Assembly (NCBI GenBank): GCA_964484185.1
Contig: CAZAEQ010000004.1
Coordinates: forward strand, 62,001 to 126,000
DNA: 64,000 nucleotides
Reading direction: 5' to 3'
Origin: F1-120-MAGs238 sp964484185
GTDB taxonomy: Bacteria; Planctomycetota; Phycisphaerae; Phycisphaerales; UBA1924
In this document: positions 34,356 to 43,502 of the stretch, in pieces
Position numbering within the stretch: position 1 is the stretch's first letter
Layout of the letters: each line of letters opens with the position of its first letter
Translations under genes and position numbers: made by a program
The notes under the pieces: generated by a model
Database searches by the model: none
Seen by the model: only the letters and a program-made list of their open reading frames with translations
What the model was told of the DNA's origin: nothing

Positions 34356-35138
34356 ATGCCGAGTAAACACGACCAAATAACCGATGTACCGGTCATGCCC
34401 GACCCGAAGCTATTGCGCGCAACACTCTCTACCCAGGCCGATGCCGCCGCCTTTTTCCAGTGCCTCGATCACGGCAAAAAAGGTGAACCTCTCGTACGCA
34501 TTCACTGCAAAGCCCTGGGCGACTCGCCCATCTATCTCCGCCCCGGCACCACCGATGCCCGCGTCTTTGATGACACCTTTGTCGGCCTCTATCACCTTCC
34601 CGAAATCAGACTCCCAGAACGCCCCGTCATCCTCGACCTGGGTGCCAACATCGGCCTCACCGCTTTGCACTACGCCGCCCTCTTCCCCAACTGTCACATC
34701 ATCTGCGTCGAAATGGATGCCGGAAACGTCGAGGCTCTGCGCCTGAACACTGCGCCCATCGCATCGCAAGTCACGGTCATCCACGCCGCGGTCTGGCACG
34801 AAGATGGCTTCGTCAACTACAACAGTTCGCAGGAAGAATGGGCCTTCGCGGTGAGCTCCAGCACTCCCGAAGGCCAGGCCACTCGCGTCCGCGCCATGAC
34901 GATCAATTCAATTCTCCGCGAATCCGGTTTTGATCACGCCGACTTCACCAAGATCGATATCGAAGGCGCAGAGTTCAACATCCTTCAGCCCCGCGCCGAC
35001 TGGTTCACTCGTGCAGGTCATCTCAAAATCGAGATCCATCCGCCCGCAAGTATCCAGGCCGCTGCCAATGCGCTTGAACTCGCCGGCCTGATCACCTGGA
35101 AAGATACACGCCACTGGTCCTGCCTCAACGCGGCGTAA
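34356..35138 (+). CDS. FkbM-family methyltransferase
   Basis: This single-domain protein of about 260 residues has VILDLGANIGLTALHYAALF as the SAM-binding loop, then HIICVEMDAGN, and KIDIEGAEFNIL as the FkbM core. The C-terminal HLKIEIHPP fits the family end. It is divergent from the fused FkbM gene at 33199-34305, with 50 bp between starts, and faces the transferase cluster tail to tail. The start may be ATG 34356 or GTG 34347. It likely methylates a sugar of the glycan made by the island. Confidence 0.85.
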   Translation: MPSKHDQITDVPVMPDPKLLRATLSTQADAAAFFQCLDHGKKGEPLVRIHCKALGDSPIYLRPGTTDARVFDDTFVGLYHLPEIRLPERPVILDLGANIGLTALHYAALFPNCHIICVEMDAGNVEALRLNTAPIASQVTVIHAAVWHEDGFVNYNSSQEEWAFAVSSSTPEGQATRVRAMTINSILRESGFDHADFTKIDIEGAEFNILQPRADWFTRAGHLKIEIHPPASIQAAANALELAGLITWKDTRHWSCLNAA

Positions 35139-35141
35139 TTC

Positions 35142-36008
35142 CTACGCCACCCCATACAGGTCCAAATCCGCAAACATCTCTCGCGGATGCGCTGCCATCA
35201 GCCGCCGCATTTCCTGCAACTGCCACGGCTCGACACTCAAATCCAGATGCGCATCGATCAACTCCTGGTACCCCTCTACCCAACCCTTCGGCGTCGCTGC
35301 CGTCTGCACCGTCGCCCGCAGCGTCCACCCATAAATCTCTTCAAGCTTGTCCGCCGAATGTCGCGCTGGAAAATGCACCCGCTCCAGCACCTTGTAACAT
35401 GCGGCTTTCACCTCAAGCCGCCGCCGCGAAATCGTCTGCAAGTGCCACCCACCACCATCCAATCCAAAATTCTCGAGCTTCATCGACCACGGCCGCGATC
35501 CCTTGGGAACCCGCGCGTGATAGTGATACCCATCCGCCTCGGTGCAGTAACACAGTTCCGGAGAATCTACAAACCACACCGAAATCAACTTATCCGCAAA
35601 CGCCGGATCAACTCGGTAGCGCCCCATCGATTCATGCGGACTGCGCATCGGCAAATACGCCGCAACACCAGCGTGTGCCTTGCCCGCCAGCTCTCTCGCC
35701 TTCCCCACCAAGTTCGCAGTCAGCAACTCATCCGCATCGATAATCGCCCCATGCGTCATGCCTCGTTCCCGACCCGCATCCAGCATCCGCTGCCTGAATT
35801 GTGCCTCGTTGTGTGCAAGTTCATCCTCGCAAATCATCTGCACCCGACCCGGACACTCGCGCCCAATCTGCTCCACTATCTCGCGCGTCCCATCCGTCGA
35901 TGCATGATCCAGCACCACCAGCTCATCACACCATTGCAGCGCAACTCGAGCAGTAAGCCCGATGCACCACGCTTCATTGTGCGCCATCATCATGCCCACA
36001 ATCTTCAT
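35142..36008 (-). CDS. Family 2-like glycosyltransferase
   Basis: The 288-residue protein begins MKIVGMMMAHNEAWCIG and has VVLDHASTDGTREIVEQI, ICEDELAHNEAQFRQRML and GAIIDADELLTA. The last is a DxD metal motif in the GT2-type GT-A fold. This variant resembles the Glyco_tranf_2_4 group. ATG 36008 was chosen because GGAG is 7 bases upstream; the open frame reaches 36032, overlapping the previous stop. It is the last gene of the minus-strand transferase operon starting with the PAP2 gene. Confidence 0.8.
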   Translation of the reverse strand: MKIVGMMMAHNEAWCIGLTARVALQWCDELVVLDHASTDGTREIVEQIGRECPGRVQMICEDELAHNEAQFRQRMLDAGRERGMTHGAIIDADELLTANLVGKARELAGKAHAGVAAYLPMRSPHESMGRYRVDPAFADKLISVWFVDSPELCYCTEADGYHYHARVPKGSRPWSMKLENFGLDGGGWHLQTISRRRLEVKAACYKVLERVHFPARHSADKLEEIYGWTLRATVQTAATPKGWVEGYQELIDAHLDLSVEPWQLQEMRRLMAAHPREMFADLDLYGVA

Positions 36009-36028
36009 CGCTCGCTCCCTCACGCTGC

Positions 36029-37135
36029 TCACGCGGCACTCGCTTCCGTTGTATACAGCCTGACAATCTCAGCTCCCGCTGCCGCCAGCGGCCCAGCCGC
36101 AGCACTCAACTTCTCTTCCACAGTATCCGAACTCAATATCACCGCATCAGGCTTGAGTGCTGCCGCCTGCGCCACCGACAGAATCGGATAGTTCCACATC
36201 CGCGTCCCCGCCAGCCCCGGATTCTCATCCACAATCCCAATCACCTGCACCGGCGGCGTCAAAAGCACACTCGCCAGCCTCCGCGTGTGCCGCCCCGCAC
36301 CAAATATCACCACGCGCTTTTTCCCATGCCGCGCACATGCCTCCATCGCCGCCGCAACACGCATCTCCGCAACGGTCGGATACTGATGTGCGATCGCTGT
36401 GTTCCAGTGCCGCTGCGCCCGGCCATCATATTTGTTCACAAAGAAATCGCGATTGAATCGATGCCCTGCAATCTCCTCAAGCGGTCCATGATCCGGAAAC
36501 CCGCGCGATGAGCGTGCGATAAACATCGCCGTATCCGCCGCCTCGCTGCTCTGAGCATTCCTTTCCCAGTACTCCGGTTTCTCCCCACCCCGGCGGCAGA
36601 AATGCTCGTGCCTCTGCACCAATTCCGGCCGCGTCCACAGCGCGCCCCAGCACCCGGCCACCCAGAAAAGTTCATCATCCGCGAACATGTGGTGATACGC
36701 CGCCGACAAACCGCCCTTGCCCTGATACATCTTCGTAAACCAGTTGCGTCCCAGCCAAGGACTGCCGCAGTACTGCGTCGTATCGAGATAATTGTCGCCG
36801 TGCGGCTGCATCACGCCAAAGCTATCTGGAAAGCGTTTCAGGAACTGAGCTGCAAGTTGCTCGGCGCTGAAATGTGGATCTGGCAACATGTCATCGCCGC
36901 CCGTCACCACAATTGCCGCGGTCTTTGGAACAACTTCAAGACACAGCGCATTCACCGATGCGGGCCACCCTCGATAATCACCATACTGCACCACAATGTC
37001 CGCAGGCACATCTACTTTTTTATGATCCTGCAACACCGCAATCTTGTACCCCATCTCCCGCCACGCCGGCAAATGCTTCCGGCAATTCTCCGGGTTGGCT
37101 GATGGAATCGCGAAATAGACTTCAGAGCGTGGCAT
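36029..37135 (-). CDS. Putative glycosyltransferase with C-terminal Rossmann-like module (paralogue A)
   Basis: About 368 residues. Residues 1-255 start with EVYFAIPSANPENCRKHLPAW and contain IVVTGGDDMLPDPHFSAEQL, NYLDTTQYCGSPWLGRNWF and FADDELFWVAGCWGALW. The GGDDMxPD stretch could be a GT-A DxD site. Residues 260-350 form the shared module (KRVVIFGAGRHTRRL, GIVDENPGLAG, DAVILSSDTVEEK). It is paralogous along its whole length to the protein at 38518-39636. I do not recognise a named family for the first part. ATG 37135 has AAGGA 9 bases upstream. Neighbouring genes on both sides overlap or nearly touch it. Confidence 0.7.
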   Translation of the reverse strand: MPRSEVYFAIPSANPENCRKHLPAWREMGYKIAVLQDHKKVDVPADIVVQYGDYRGWPASVNALCLEVVPKTAAIVVTGGDDMLPDPHFSAEQLAAQFLKRFPDSFGVMQPHGDNYLDTTQYCGSPWLGRNWFTKMYQGKGGLSAAYHHMFADDELFWVAGCWGALWTRPELVQRHEHFCRRGGEKPEYWERNAQSSEAADTAMFIARSSRGFPDHGPLEEIAGHRFNRDFFVNKYDGRAQRHWNTAIAHQYPTVAEMRVAAAMEACARHGKKRVVIFGAGRHTRRLASVLLTPPVQVIGIVDENPGLAGTRMWNYPILSVAQAAALKPDAVILSSDTVEEKLSAAAGPLAAAGAEIVRLYTTEASAA

Positions 37136-37147
37136 GAACACCATTCC

Positions 37148-38512
37148 TTATGCTGCAACGGGGACTCGTGCACTATCGACCATTACGGCGAGCTGATTTC
37201 GCACCAGCTTCCAGCGAAACGCGCCTGGAAACCGCTTGGCAAGTTCTTCATCTTCCTGTGTTGTAATGACGACCGTTCGCCCGATTGGCACCGGCGCATC
37301 AAGTGGCTCGACCGTGATCTCGTTTGGCAAATTCAGTTCGCCGCCCGGCAACCGCCGGTCGTCTCGAACATAAATACGGTGTCCGTGCAGTGACTGCTTC
37401 AGGAACCAATTGGTATTTCGACCACTTCCCACCAAAGTGATTTCGCGGCTGCAAACTGAAAGAATGGCGCGGGCAATCCGATTCGGCTCCACGCACAGTT
37501 GCGTGAACGTCGTCTTCGCGCTCTCCATCTCGTTTGCCTTCATCCAACCGTTTTCGATGCACGAACACCACCAGAGTTCAAGCTGCGGGAGCAACTCCGA
37601 GCCGCATGGAAGCACCAAGTTGGGCCTTGGCCAGCACCCCAGTGCATAAATCGTCTGCGAATGTCCCATCGCCGCGGCTCGATGACCTGTAATCAGCGGC
37701 TTGACTCGCGCGCTGGCAAACAACCTGGCTCCGCTCTCAACTCCAGATGTTGAAAGCAAGGCAGCGCGTGTCGAGTACGCAAGCGCACAATCTCCAGTTC
37801 GAATTCGAAGCTCTGACTCAGACAAACTGCCGGTTCGGATCGCAGCGCGAATGAATACGTCCTCCGCGCAAGGAAGCATCAACGCCGACTTACTCAGGCT
37901 TCCGCGCGTAATCCGGTATCGTCCGACCAGCCGCCGACAAACCGCCCATTTCACCCCAGTCTCAGCAAGGCGAATCCACATGTCCTGATCTTCATACCCG
38001 ACATAGCCGGTATCAAATCGACGCGCTCCAATCACATCGCGCCGAATCAATTGCGATACGCCGTGCAATACGTTCCGCTCAATGACTTCTCGAAGCCCAA
38101 AGGTTGCCGCGGGAATATCGGGCTGTAGTAACGATTCGCCCTCTTGAGAGAACACCTCGTACATTCCCGCCGCCGCTCCGCAGGATTCAAGTGCTTCGGC
38201 TCGCACCAGATTCTCATACCCGCCTTCACACACCAGATCGTCCGCATCGAGAAAATGCACATAGTTCCCGGTCGCGTGTTCAAGCCCCTTGTTCCTGGCG
38301 GCCGAAACTCCGGGCTGTATTTCTTCCAGCACCTTTACGCGTCGATCTTGAGCTGCAAGCCCGCACGCAATCTCCTTCGTCCCGTCACGCGAACCGTTAT
38401 CGACAATCAGTATCTCCAGATCACCAATGCTCTGTTCCTGCGCAGTCGCCACAGTCTGCCGCAGTGTCGCGGCGGCATTAAACGCAGGGATAATGACGCT
38501 GATAAGTGGCAT
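37148..38512 (-). CDS. Family 2 glycosyltransferase with a diverged C-terminal module
   Basis: The protein begins MPLISVIIPAFNAAATLRQT, a textbook GT2 start. It continues with EILIVDNGSRDGTKEIA, GVSAARNKGLEHATG and VHFLDADDLV, where DADD is the metal-binding DxD motif. Residues 10-230 make the GT-A domain. The C-terminal part (about residues 350-440) has EITLVGSGRNTNWFLKQSL and TVVITTQEDEE, a diverged copy of the Rossmann-like module seen in its neighbours. The substrate is unknown. It sits between the two paralogues A and B in one operon. Confidence 0.85.
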   Translation of the reverse strand: MPLISVIIPAFNAAATLRQTVATAQEQSIGDLEILIVDNGSRDGTKEIACGLAAQDRRVKVLEEIQPGVSAARNKGLEHATGNYVHFLDADDLVCEGGYENLVRAEALESCGAAAGMYEVFSQEGESLLQPDIPAATFGLREVIERNVLHGVSQLIRRDVIGARRFDTGYVGYEDQDMWIRLAETGVKWAVCRRLVGRYRITRGSLSKSALMLPCAEDVFIRAAIRTGSLSESELRIRTGDCALAYSTRAALLSTSGVESGARLFASARVKPLITGHRAAAMGHSQTIYALGCWPRPNLVLPCGSELLPQLELWWCSCIENGWMKANEMESAKTTFTQLCVEPNRIARAILSVCSREITLVGSGRNTNWFLKQSLHGHRIYVRDDRRLPGGELNLPNEITVEPLDAPVPIGRTVVITTQEDEELAKRFPGAFRWKLVRNQLAVMVDSARVPVAA

Positions 38513-38517
38513 GCGTA

Positions 38518-39636
38518 TCAAGCTGCGTGTTGTACCTGTGTGTAAAGCGAAAGAACGCGAATCGACTTCGCCGCCAACGGCGCGGACGCGACCAGCAGCT
38601 GCGCCTCCCCTGATTTGGAACTGAGCACCACCGCATCAAACTGGCGCTTCATCGCCTGCTCGAGCGTCACAATCGGATAGTTCCACAACATGCCACCCGC
38701 CAGCGCTGGATTGTCATCGATAATGCACACGATCTCAACCGGCGGCTCCATCAATGCGCTTCCTGACATTCTCGTGTGCGTTCCCGCGCCGAAAATCGCA
38801 ACCCGCTTCAGATTCTCGCGCGCACACATCTTCAGCGCATCTGCAATCCGCTGGGTGCCCTCATCCGCGCCCGCTGCGCCACCGTACCGGCTTATCCAAT
38901 ACGATTCTGCCGTCCTGGGATATTCACGCTGGAATCGCGCGCGATCAAATTTGATCGCAGATCCAACCGCTTCATGTCCCGGGAATCCAAGCCATGCCCG
39001 CGCCAGAAAAGTCTGCACATCCGCCTGATCAGCCCCTGAAACATTTCGCTTCCAATACTCCGGCGGAGCTTCGCCTCGCCTGCTGAAATGCTCATGCGGC
39101 TGCGACAAATCTGTTCGCTCCCACAATTTTCCGCTGCAACGTGCCAGCCAATACAGCTCATTGTCCGCCCAATTGTGGCGATACGCCGCGCACAGCGCGC
39201 CCGCACCGCCATACATCGACTCCCACCAGCGCCGCCCGATCCACGGACTGCCGCAGTAATTCTGGGCATTCAAGAAAGTGTCGCCTTGCGGCTGCATGAT
39301 CCCTTCCGAATCAGGAAACCGTTCAACAAATTGCTCTGCAATCTCTGCCGCTGTGTGTCTGGGATCGGGCAACATGTCGTCCCCGCCCGTCACCACCAGG
39401 TCACACTCCGCCGGAATCACCGTCCGACAAAGGTGATTCACGCTCGCGGCCCAGCCCTCGTACTTATCCACCCAGCACACCTTGTCCGCCAGTATCTCAT
39501 CTCGTTCATTACTCGTGGCTCGATCGCGCAGCAAGGCAATCAAATAGCCCTTCTCGCGCCACGCCGGAAGATTCCGCCGACAGTTCTCGATGCTGGCCGT
39601 GGGAATCGCAAGAAATACTTGTTGGGAACGTCTCAT
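38518..39636 (-). CDS. Putative glycosyltransferase with C-terminal Rossmann-like module (paralogue B)
   Basis: About 372 residues. It starts with VFLAIPTASIENCRRNLPAW, then DLVVTGGDDMLPDPRHTAAE, NYCGSPWIGRRWWESMY, and the module KRVAIFGAGTHTRMS, CIIDDNPALAG, DAVVLSSKSGE. It is the paralogue of the protein at 36029-37135 with the same order of segments, so the pair probably arose by duplication around the GT2 gene between them. I used ATG 39636, where family similarity begins; the frame is open to 39699. Confidence 0.7.
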   Translation of the reverse strand: MRRSQQVFLAIPTASIENCRRNLPAWREKGYLIALLRDRATSNERDEILADKVCWVDKYEGWAASVNHLCRTVIPAECDLVVTGGDDMLPDPRHTAAEIAEQFVERFPDSEGIMQPQGDTFLNAQNYCGSPWIGRRWWESMYGGAGALCAAYRHNWADNELYWLARCSGKLWERTDLSQPHEHFSRRGEAPPEYWKRNVSGADQADVQTFLARAWLGFPGHEAVGSAIKFDRARFQREYPRTAESYWISRYGGAAGADEGTQRIADALKMCARENLKRVAIFGAGTHTRMSGSALMEPPVEIVCIIDDNPALAGGMLWNYPIVTLEQAMKRQFDAVVLSSKSGEAQLLVASAPLAAKSIRVLSLYTQVQHAA

Positions 39637-39739
39637 AGGGGTATTCGCGCAGAATCGAGCTTTATCGGCGAATCCGCTTTCCCCGCTTGAAAAAGCCAAG
39701 GTATGAACCAGTAACGTGGTGCCCGCTTTTGAAATCTGA

Positions 39740-42103
39740 TTAACTGCCCAGATGCCCGCTGATCAACTTCAAGAGTCGCCCGCACATCACATCATGCGTC
39801 AAAACCCCTTGAATCCGCGGCCTCACTTCTTCAACCTTCCGTTCCCGGAACCCTGGTTCCTCGATCGCCCTGGCAAGTAACCACTCCAGGCCCGCCCGAT
39901 CAGCAAACGTCAACTCTTTCAAATCGCCAAGCATCCGCGCTGCATCACTTCCCTCAAACACCGGCAGCTTTGCGTACTTCTCCTTTGACACACGCGGCTC
40001 TGGCCATAATCCATCGTCAAATCGTGCCGGTATCCCCAGTGCCGCTCTCAGCTCATTATGCTTTCGCAGCGGCTCATGCCGCGATACCACCCACGCCTGC
40101 CGCCCATCTGCAAATTTTTCCTCACCGACTACGTGCATCATCGCCTGTTCAGCAAGCGTTGCGTCGACATCAAGTACATCCGCAAACAGTCGCGACAGAA
40201 TCAGCCCGCCGGACAAAAAACACTCCGACACACGCTGATGCATCAGCGTGTTCAAATCGAGATGCAAATGCACCTTTGCTTTCTGATACACGCCTCGCAG
40301 CTCCTCACCGTGCTTCACGGTGCCCTGCGCATGCGAACCAAATTCCGGGTGCTTCTCCCATCCCTTGCCGTACAAGTTGAACTTCCACCCTCTTCGCTTG
40401 CAAATTTCGTTCGCCCATTCCAGAGCCTCATGTCGGAAGATCTCTGATGCCATCGGCACAAAGTAAAGATGCCGCACGTTCGCTCGCGACTCTTCTCCAA
40501 GTCGATACCGTGCGCAAATCTCCTCAAATCGAGCCGGTGCAAACGACCAGAGCCCGCGCTGATGAATTCCATTCACCGCATCGGCCGCCAATGAGTGAAG
40601 CTCTTCCACGCATGCACGCGGCACGCCGCTCGTAGCGGCCATCTGCAAGTGCCGCGCCCGCATCTGCTCCGGCGTCTCCGAGTGATTCGACACAAACGCC
40701 ACATCACACTCAAACTGCTCCAGCCCCGGCACCGCCCCCGCATGGAACTTCCGCGGATTCACCACCACCGGCGATGCAATAGCCCGTGTTGCATCCCAAT
40801 CCCCAAGCAGGAAAAGTTCATTAAACAAATACCCGCACGCAAAATCGAATTCGCCCAGCTTCTGCGCAATAGCCGGATCAAACAAATGCGGCATCGCATC
40901 CTGCAACCAGGTCACATACGGCACATTCGCCGGAGTAGTGCTCATCCGCAGTGGCCGGGGGAAATTGATCAATACCACCAGGTCTGGATCAAACTCATCA
41001 AAGGCCCGCCAGTACGCATTTGCCGCCAGCGTGCTGCAATCTTCGGATTCAATCAAGAGCTTTGCTTCATGTCCAATCGCCTTGAACGCATCGACAATGT
41101 CCCTAGATGAATGCTGCAGAAATGTCGAATACCGCGTCGTCGGCACCAATACCCGCAGGGGCTTCCCGCCCTGCATCGCCTCTCGATACCGCTGCGCCCA
41201 CTGCGCTTTGCCGCGGGGCGCATACCGCGCTTCTACCCGTTCTTTCAGCTCTTTCAATTCCTCAAGCTGTGCATCCGTCCCATTAATAACAATATTTGCC
41301 AATGTTGATTCTTTTTGATCAACCTCGCGAAGCGAGATAAGCCGCGCCACCAGCATCTCACCCCGCTGCTCATCCAGAAATTTCTTCACTCCCTCAGGCG
41401 CCCCAGCTCCGACAAACACCTTCACCCGCTCTTGCGCCAATATTCCCGACACATCGGCAACCGCCAACCCCAACCCAACAGTCTTTTCATCCTCATGCAC
41501 CACCATCAACCGCCGCCAGAACCCCTGCGCATTTTTCTTCCACCGCTCCGCCGCCTCAACGAGCAGCCACGGCGGCAGCAGATTCTCAATCATTAACGCC
41601 GCCGGATACTCATCTCTCCCATCCGAACCAATCAACTCCCGCGCCCGTGCCTTTGCATCCTCTGGCGTTGCACCATCAATCAACACATTCCCATCCGTTG
41701 CCCGATACACCGCCGTCCTCTCAATCGCCTCTTCCAAAAACCCGCGCCAGCGCACAACATCACTCTCCGCGGCAATTCCCCGCGCCACAAGTACCAGCCC
41801 GCTCGCATCGAAATTCCGCAACATTTCTTCCCGAGGCACGCGCGCAAAACTCATCGCCTCAACTGCATCCGCCAACCCCTTCACTTCCGCCATCGCCTTC
41901 ACAGCTGGCGGCAAAATCCGCAGTCTTTCCGCCGCCAATTCCTTCAATCCCAGCTTCGCCAGATTCGCCGCATGCGCAAACACAATCGCCGGCTCCCCAT
42001 CCGCCGCCGAACCAATCTGCCGCATCATCGCCAGAAAAGCCCAAGGCTTTCCGCTCTTGCCAAGTTGCAAAACTGACTCGCGTGAAATGGTGGTCTGGCT
42101 CAT
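39740..42103 (-). CDS. Large glycosyltransferase, CgeB-like C-terminal region
   Basis: The 787-residue protein has an N-terminal half of unclear fold. A central GT-B-like region follows (RVLVPTTRYSTFLQHSSRDI, DLVVLINFPRPL, VTWLQDAMPHLFDP). The C-terminal GT part contains FVSNHSETPEQMRARHL, FNLYGKGWEKHPEF and AKVHLHLDLNTLMHQRVSEC, followed by FLSGGLILSR. The last stretch matches the CgeB/DUF3880-type pattern of spore-coat and flagellar glycosyltransferases. Its start overlaps the PAP2 stop by four bases. The donor and acceptor are unknown. Confidence 0.78.
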   Translation of the reverse strand: MSQTTISRESVLQLGKSGKPWAFLAMMRQIGSAADGEPAIVFAHAANLAKLGLKELAAERLRILPPAVKAMAEVKGLADAVEAMSFARVPREEMLRNFDASGLVLVARGIAAESDVVRWRGFLEEAIERTAVYRATDGNVLIDGATPEDAKARARELIGSDGRDEYPAALMIENLLPPWLLVEAAERWKKNAQGFWRRLMVVHEDEKTVGLGLAVADVSGILAQERVKVFVGAGAPEGVKKFLDEQRGEMLVARLISLREVDQKESTLANIVINGTDAQLEELKELKERVEARYAPRGKAQWAQRYREAMQGGKPLRVLVPTTRYSTFLQHSSRDIVDAFKAIGHEAKLLIESEDCSTLAANAYWRAFDEFDPDLVVLINFPRPLRMSTTPANVPYVTWLQDAMPHLFDPAIAQKLGEFDFACGYLFNELFLLGDWDATRAIASPVVVNPRKFHAGAVPGLEQFECDVAFVSNHSETPEQMRARHLQMAATSGVPRACVEELHSLAADAVNGIHQRGLWSFAPARFEEICARYRLGEESRANVRHLYFVPMASEIFRHEALEWANEICKRRGWKFNLYGKGWEKHPEFGSHAQGTVKHGEELRGVYQKAKVHLHLDLNTLMHQRVSECFLSGGLILSRLFADVLDVDATLAEQAMMHVVGEEKFADGRQAWVVSRHEPLRKHNELRAALGIPARFDDGLWPEPRVSKEKYAKLPVFEGSDAARMLGDLKELTFADRAGLEWLLARAIEEPGFRERKVEEVRPRIQGVLTHDVMCGRLLKLISGHLGS

Positions 42104-42702
42104 CGCCGCCCCGCCTTCTCCGGCGGCATCAAAATCGTCGCCGCAATATGCCCTATCGCAGCGCCAGCCACAACATCACTCACATAATGCGCCCCCAGCA
42201 CAATCCGCGTCACTCCGCATCCAATCGCCCACACCAGCGCAACCCACCCCGCGCACGGAAACAAACGCAGCAAAATAAACGCCCCGCCAAACGCCACCGC
42301 CGCGTGCGAACTTGGAATCCCCAGATTCGAACCATCACTGAACGCACCCAAAAACGGCTTGAACGTGTACGCACCCGTCGGATCAATCGTCCCCGGCCGC
42401 TCTCTACCTATAACTCTCTTCAGCAATTCCGCCAGCGCGCCCGCCATCAGCGGCGACACCACAATCATCCACGCGGTCAACTTCGCCCCGCGCTGCTTCC
42501 ACTGCGTCAGCCCAATCGCCAGCGCAATCAATATCCACATCACCACATTGCCGGCTTGCCGAAACACATGATGCAGATCCGTCGCACGAAATTTCTCAAG
42601 ATCCGCGACCATCAACTTCTGCCACAACCCTGCCTCGCCAAAACTCAATGCGGCCACCACCGCTCCATATCCAATCGCCAAAATCGCTAGTCGTTTCATC
42701 AT
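42100..42702 (-). CDS. PAP2-family membrane phosphatase
   Basis: The 200-residue polytopic protein has the three PAP2 motifs. KRVIGRERPG is a variant of KxxxxxxRP, GIPSSHAAVAFG holds the PSGH-like motif with the catalytic His, and TRIVLGAHYVSDVVAG ends with HxxxD. Such enzymes remove phosphate from undecaprenyl diphosphate or lipid phosphates. As the first gene of the transferase operon it could recycle the lipid carrier for the glycan, which is inference. It diverges from the SigK-like sigma gene with about 200 bp between. Confidence 0.9.
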   Translation of the reverse strand: MMKRLAILAIGYGAVVAALSFGEAGLWQKLMVADLEKFRATDLHHVFRQAGNVVMWILIALAIGLTQWKQRGAKLTAWMIVVSPLMAGALAELLKRVIGRERPGTIDPTGAYTFKPFLGAFSDGSNLGIPSSHAAVAFGGAFILLRLFPCAGWVALVWAIGCGVTRIVLGAHYVSDVVAGAAIGHIAATILMPPEKAGRR

Positions 42703-42905
42703 GCGTGATAACTCAAAGCCGTGCGAAGTCTAGCCAATCTTCTCTATACACCTACCGCCTCACAAACGCAAGTGCCCGTAATAACCGCTTTCTGCCGATT
42801 TCCCTGCCATCCAGCCCAATTCTGCCCACTTGTATCCTTCTTTACTTGAAGCTCACTCCAAAGTTTGAGACAATCTGATTCGGGGGATTGGGGCAATTGA
42901 CTTCT

Positions 42906-43502
42906 ATGGGTGATGGGAACGTAACCGTTCTACTTGAATCTGCCGCGGCGGGCGATGCCCGCTCTGCGGAAGCTCTTCTTCCACTTATATATGAAGAGCT
43001 CCGCCGCCTCGCCGCCGCCCAGCTCAAGCACGAGCCCAGCGGCCTGACCCTCCAGCCCACCGCCCTGGTCCACGAAGCCTACCTCAAACTGCTCGGTGGC
43101 CACGACATCAAGTGGCAGGGCAAACGCCACTTCTTTGCCGCCGCTGCCACCGCCATGCGCCGCATCTTGGTCGATCGTGCCCGCTACTACCGCTACGAAA
43201 AACACGGCGGCAAGGTCAAACGCTCTGCGCTCGATTCCGATGCCCTCACCATCGCCGACCCCACTCCCTCGCCTGGCGAACCACCCGTCGATCTGCTCAA
43301 ACTCAACTCCGCCCTTGAGCGCCTCGAAACCAACGACCCGCGCCAGGCCGAAGTTGTCATGCTCCGCTATTTCGCCGGCCTGGGCGTTGAACAAACTGCC
43401 GAAGCTCTCGGCGTCTCGCAAGCCACCGTTAAAAACGACTGGGTCTACGCCCGCGCGTGGCTCCGCCGCGAACTTGTTTCCCTCGCTACCGAAGAGGCCT
43501 GA
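42906..43502 (+). CDS. ECF sigma factor, SigK-like (PF07638-type) family
   Basis: The 198-residue protein has VTVLLESAAAGDARSAEAL, PLIYEELRRLAAAQL and LQPTALVHEAYLKLLG as a family-specific start and region 2. FFAAAATAMRRILVDRAR and the region 4 AEVVMLRYFAGLGVEQTAEA with VSQATVKNDWVYARAWLRREL complete it. This sigma group is common in planctomycetes and acidobacteria and is typically encoded next to Ser/Thr kinases. ATG 42906 was chosen from family starts; TTG codons lie upstream in frame. The kinase gene begins one base after its stop. Confidence 0.92.
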   Translation: MGDGNVTVLLESAAAGDARSAEALLPLIYEELRRLAAAQLKHEPSGLTLQPTALVHEAYLKLLGGHDIKWQGKRHFFAAAATAMRRILVDRARYYRYEKHGGKVKRSALDSDALTIADPTPSPGEPPVDLLKLNSALERLETNDPRQAEVVMLRYFAGLGVEQTAEALGVSQATVKNDWVYARAWLRRELVSLATEEA

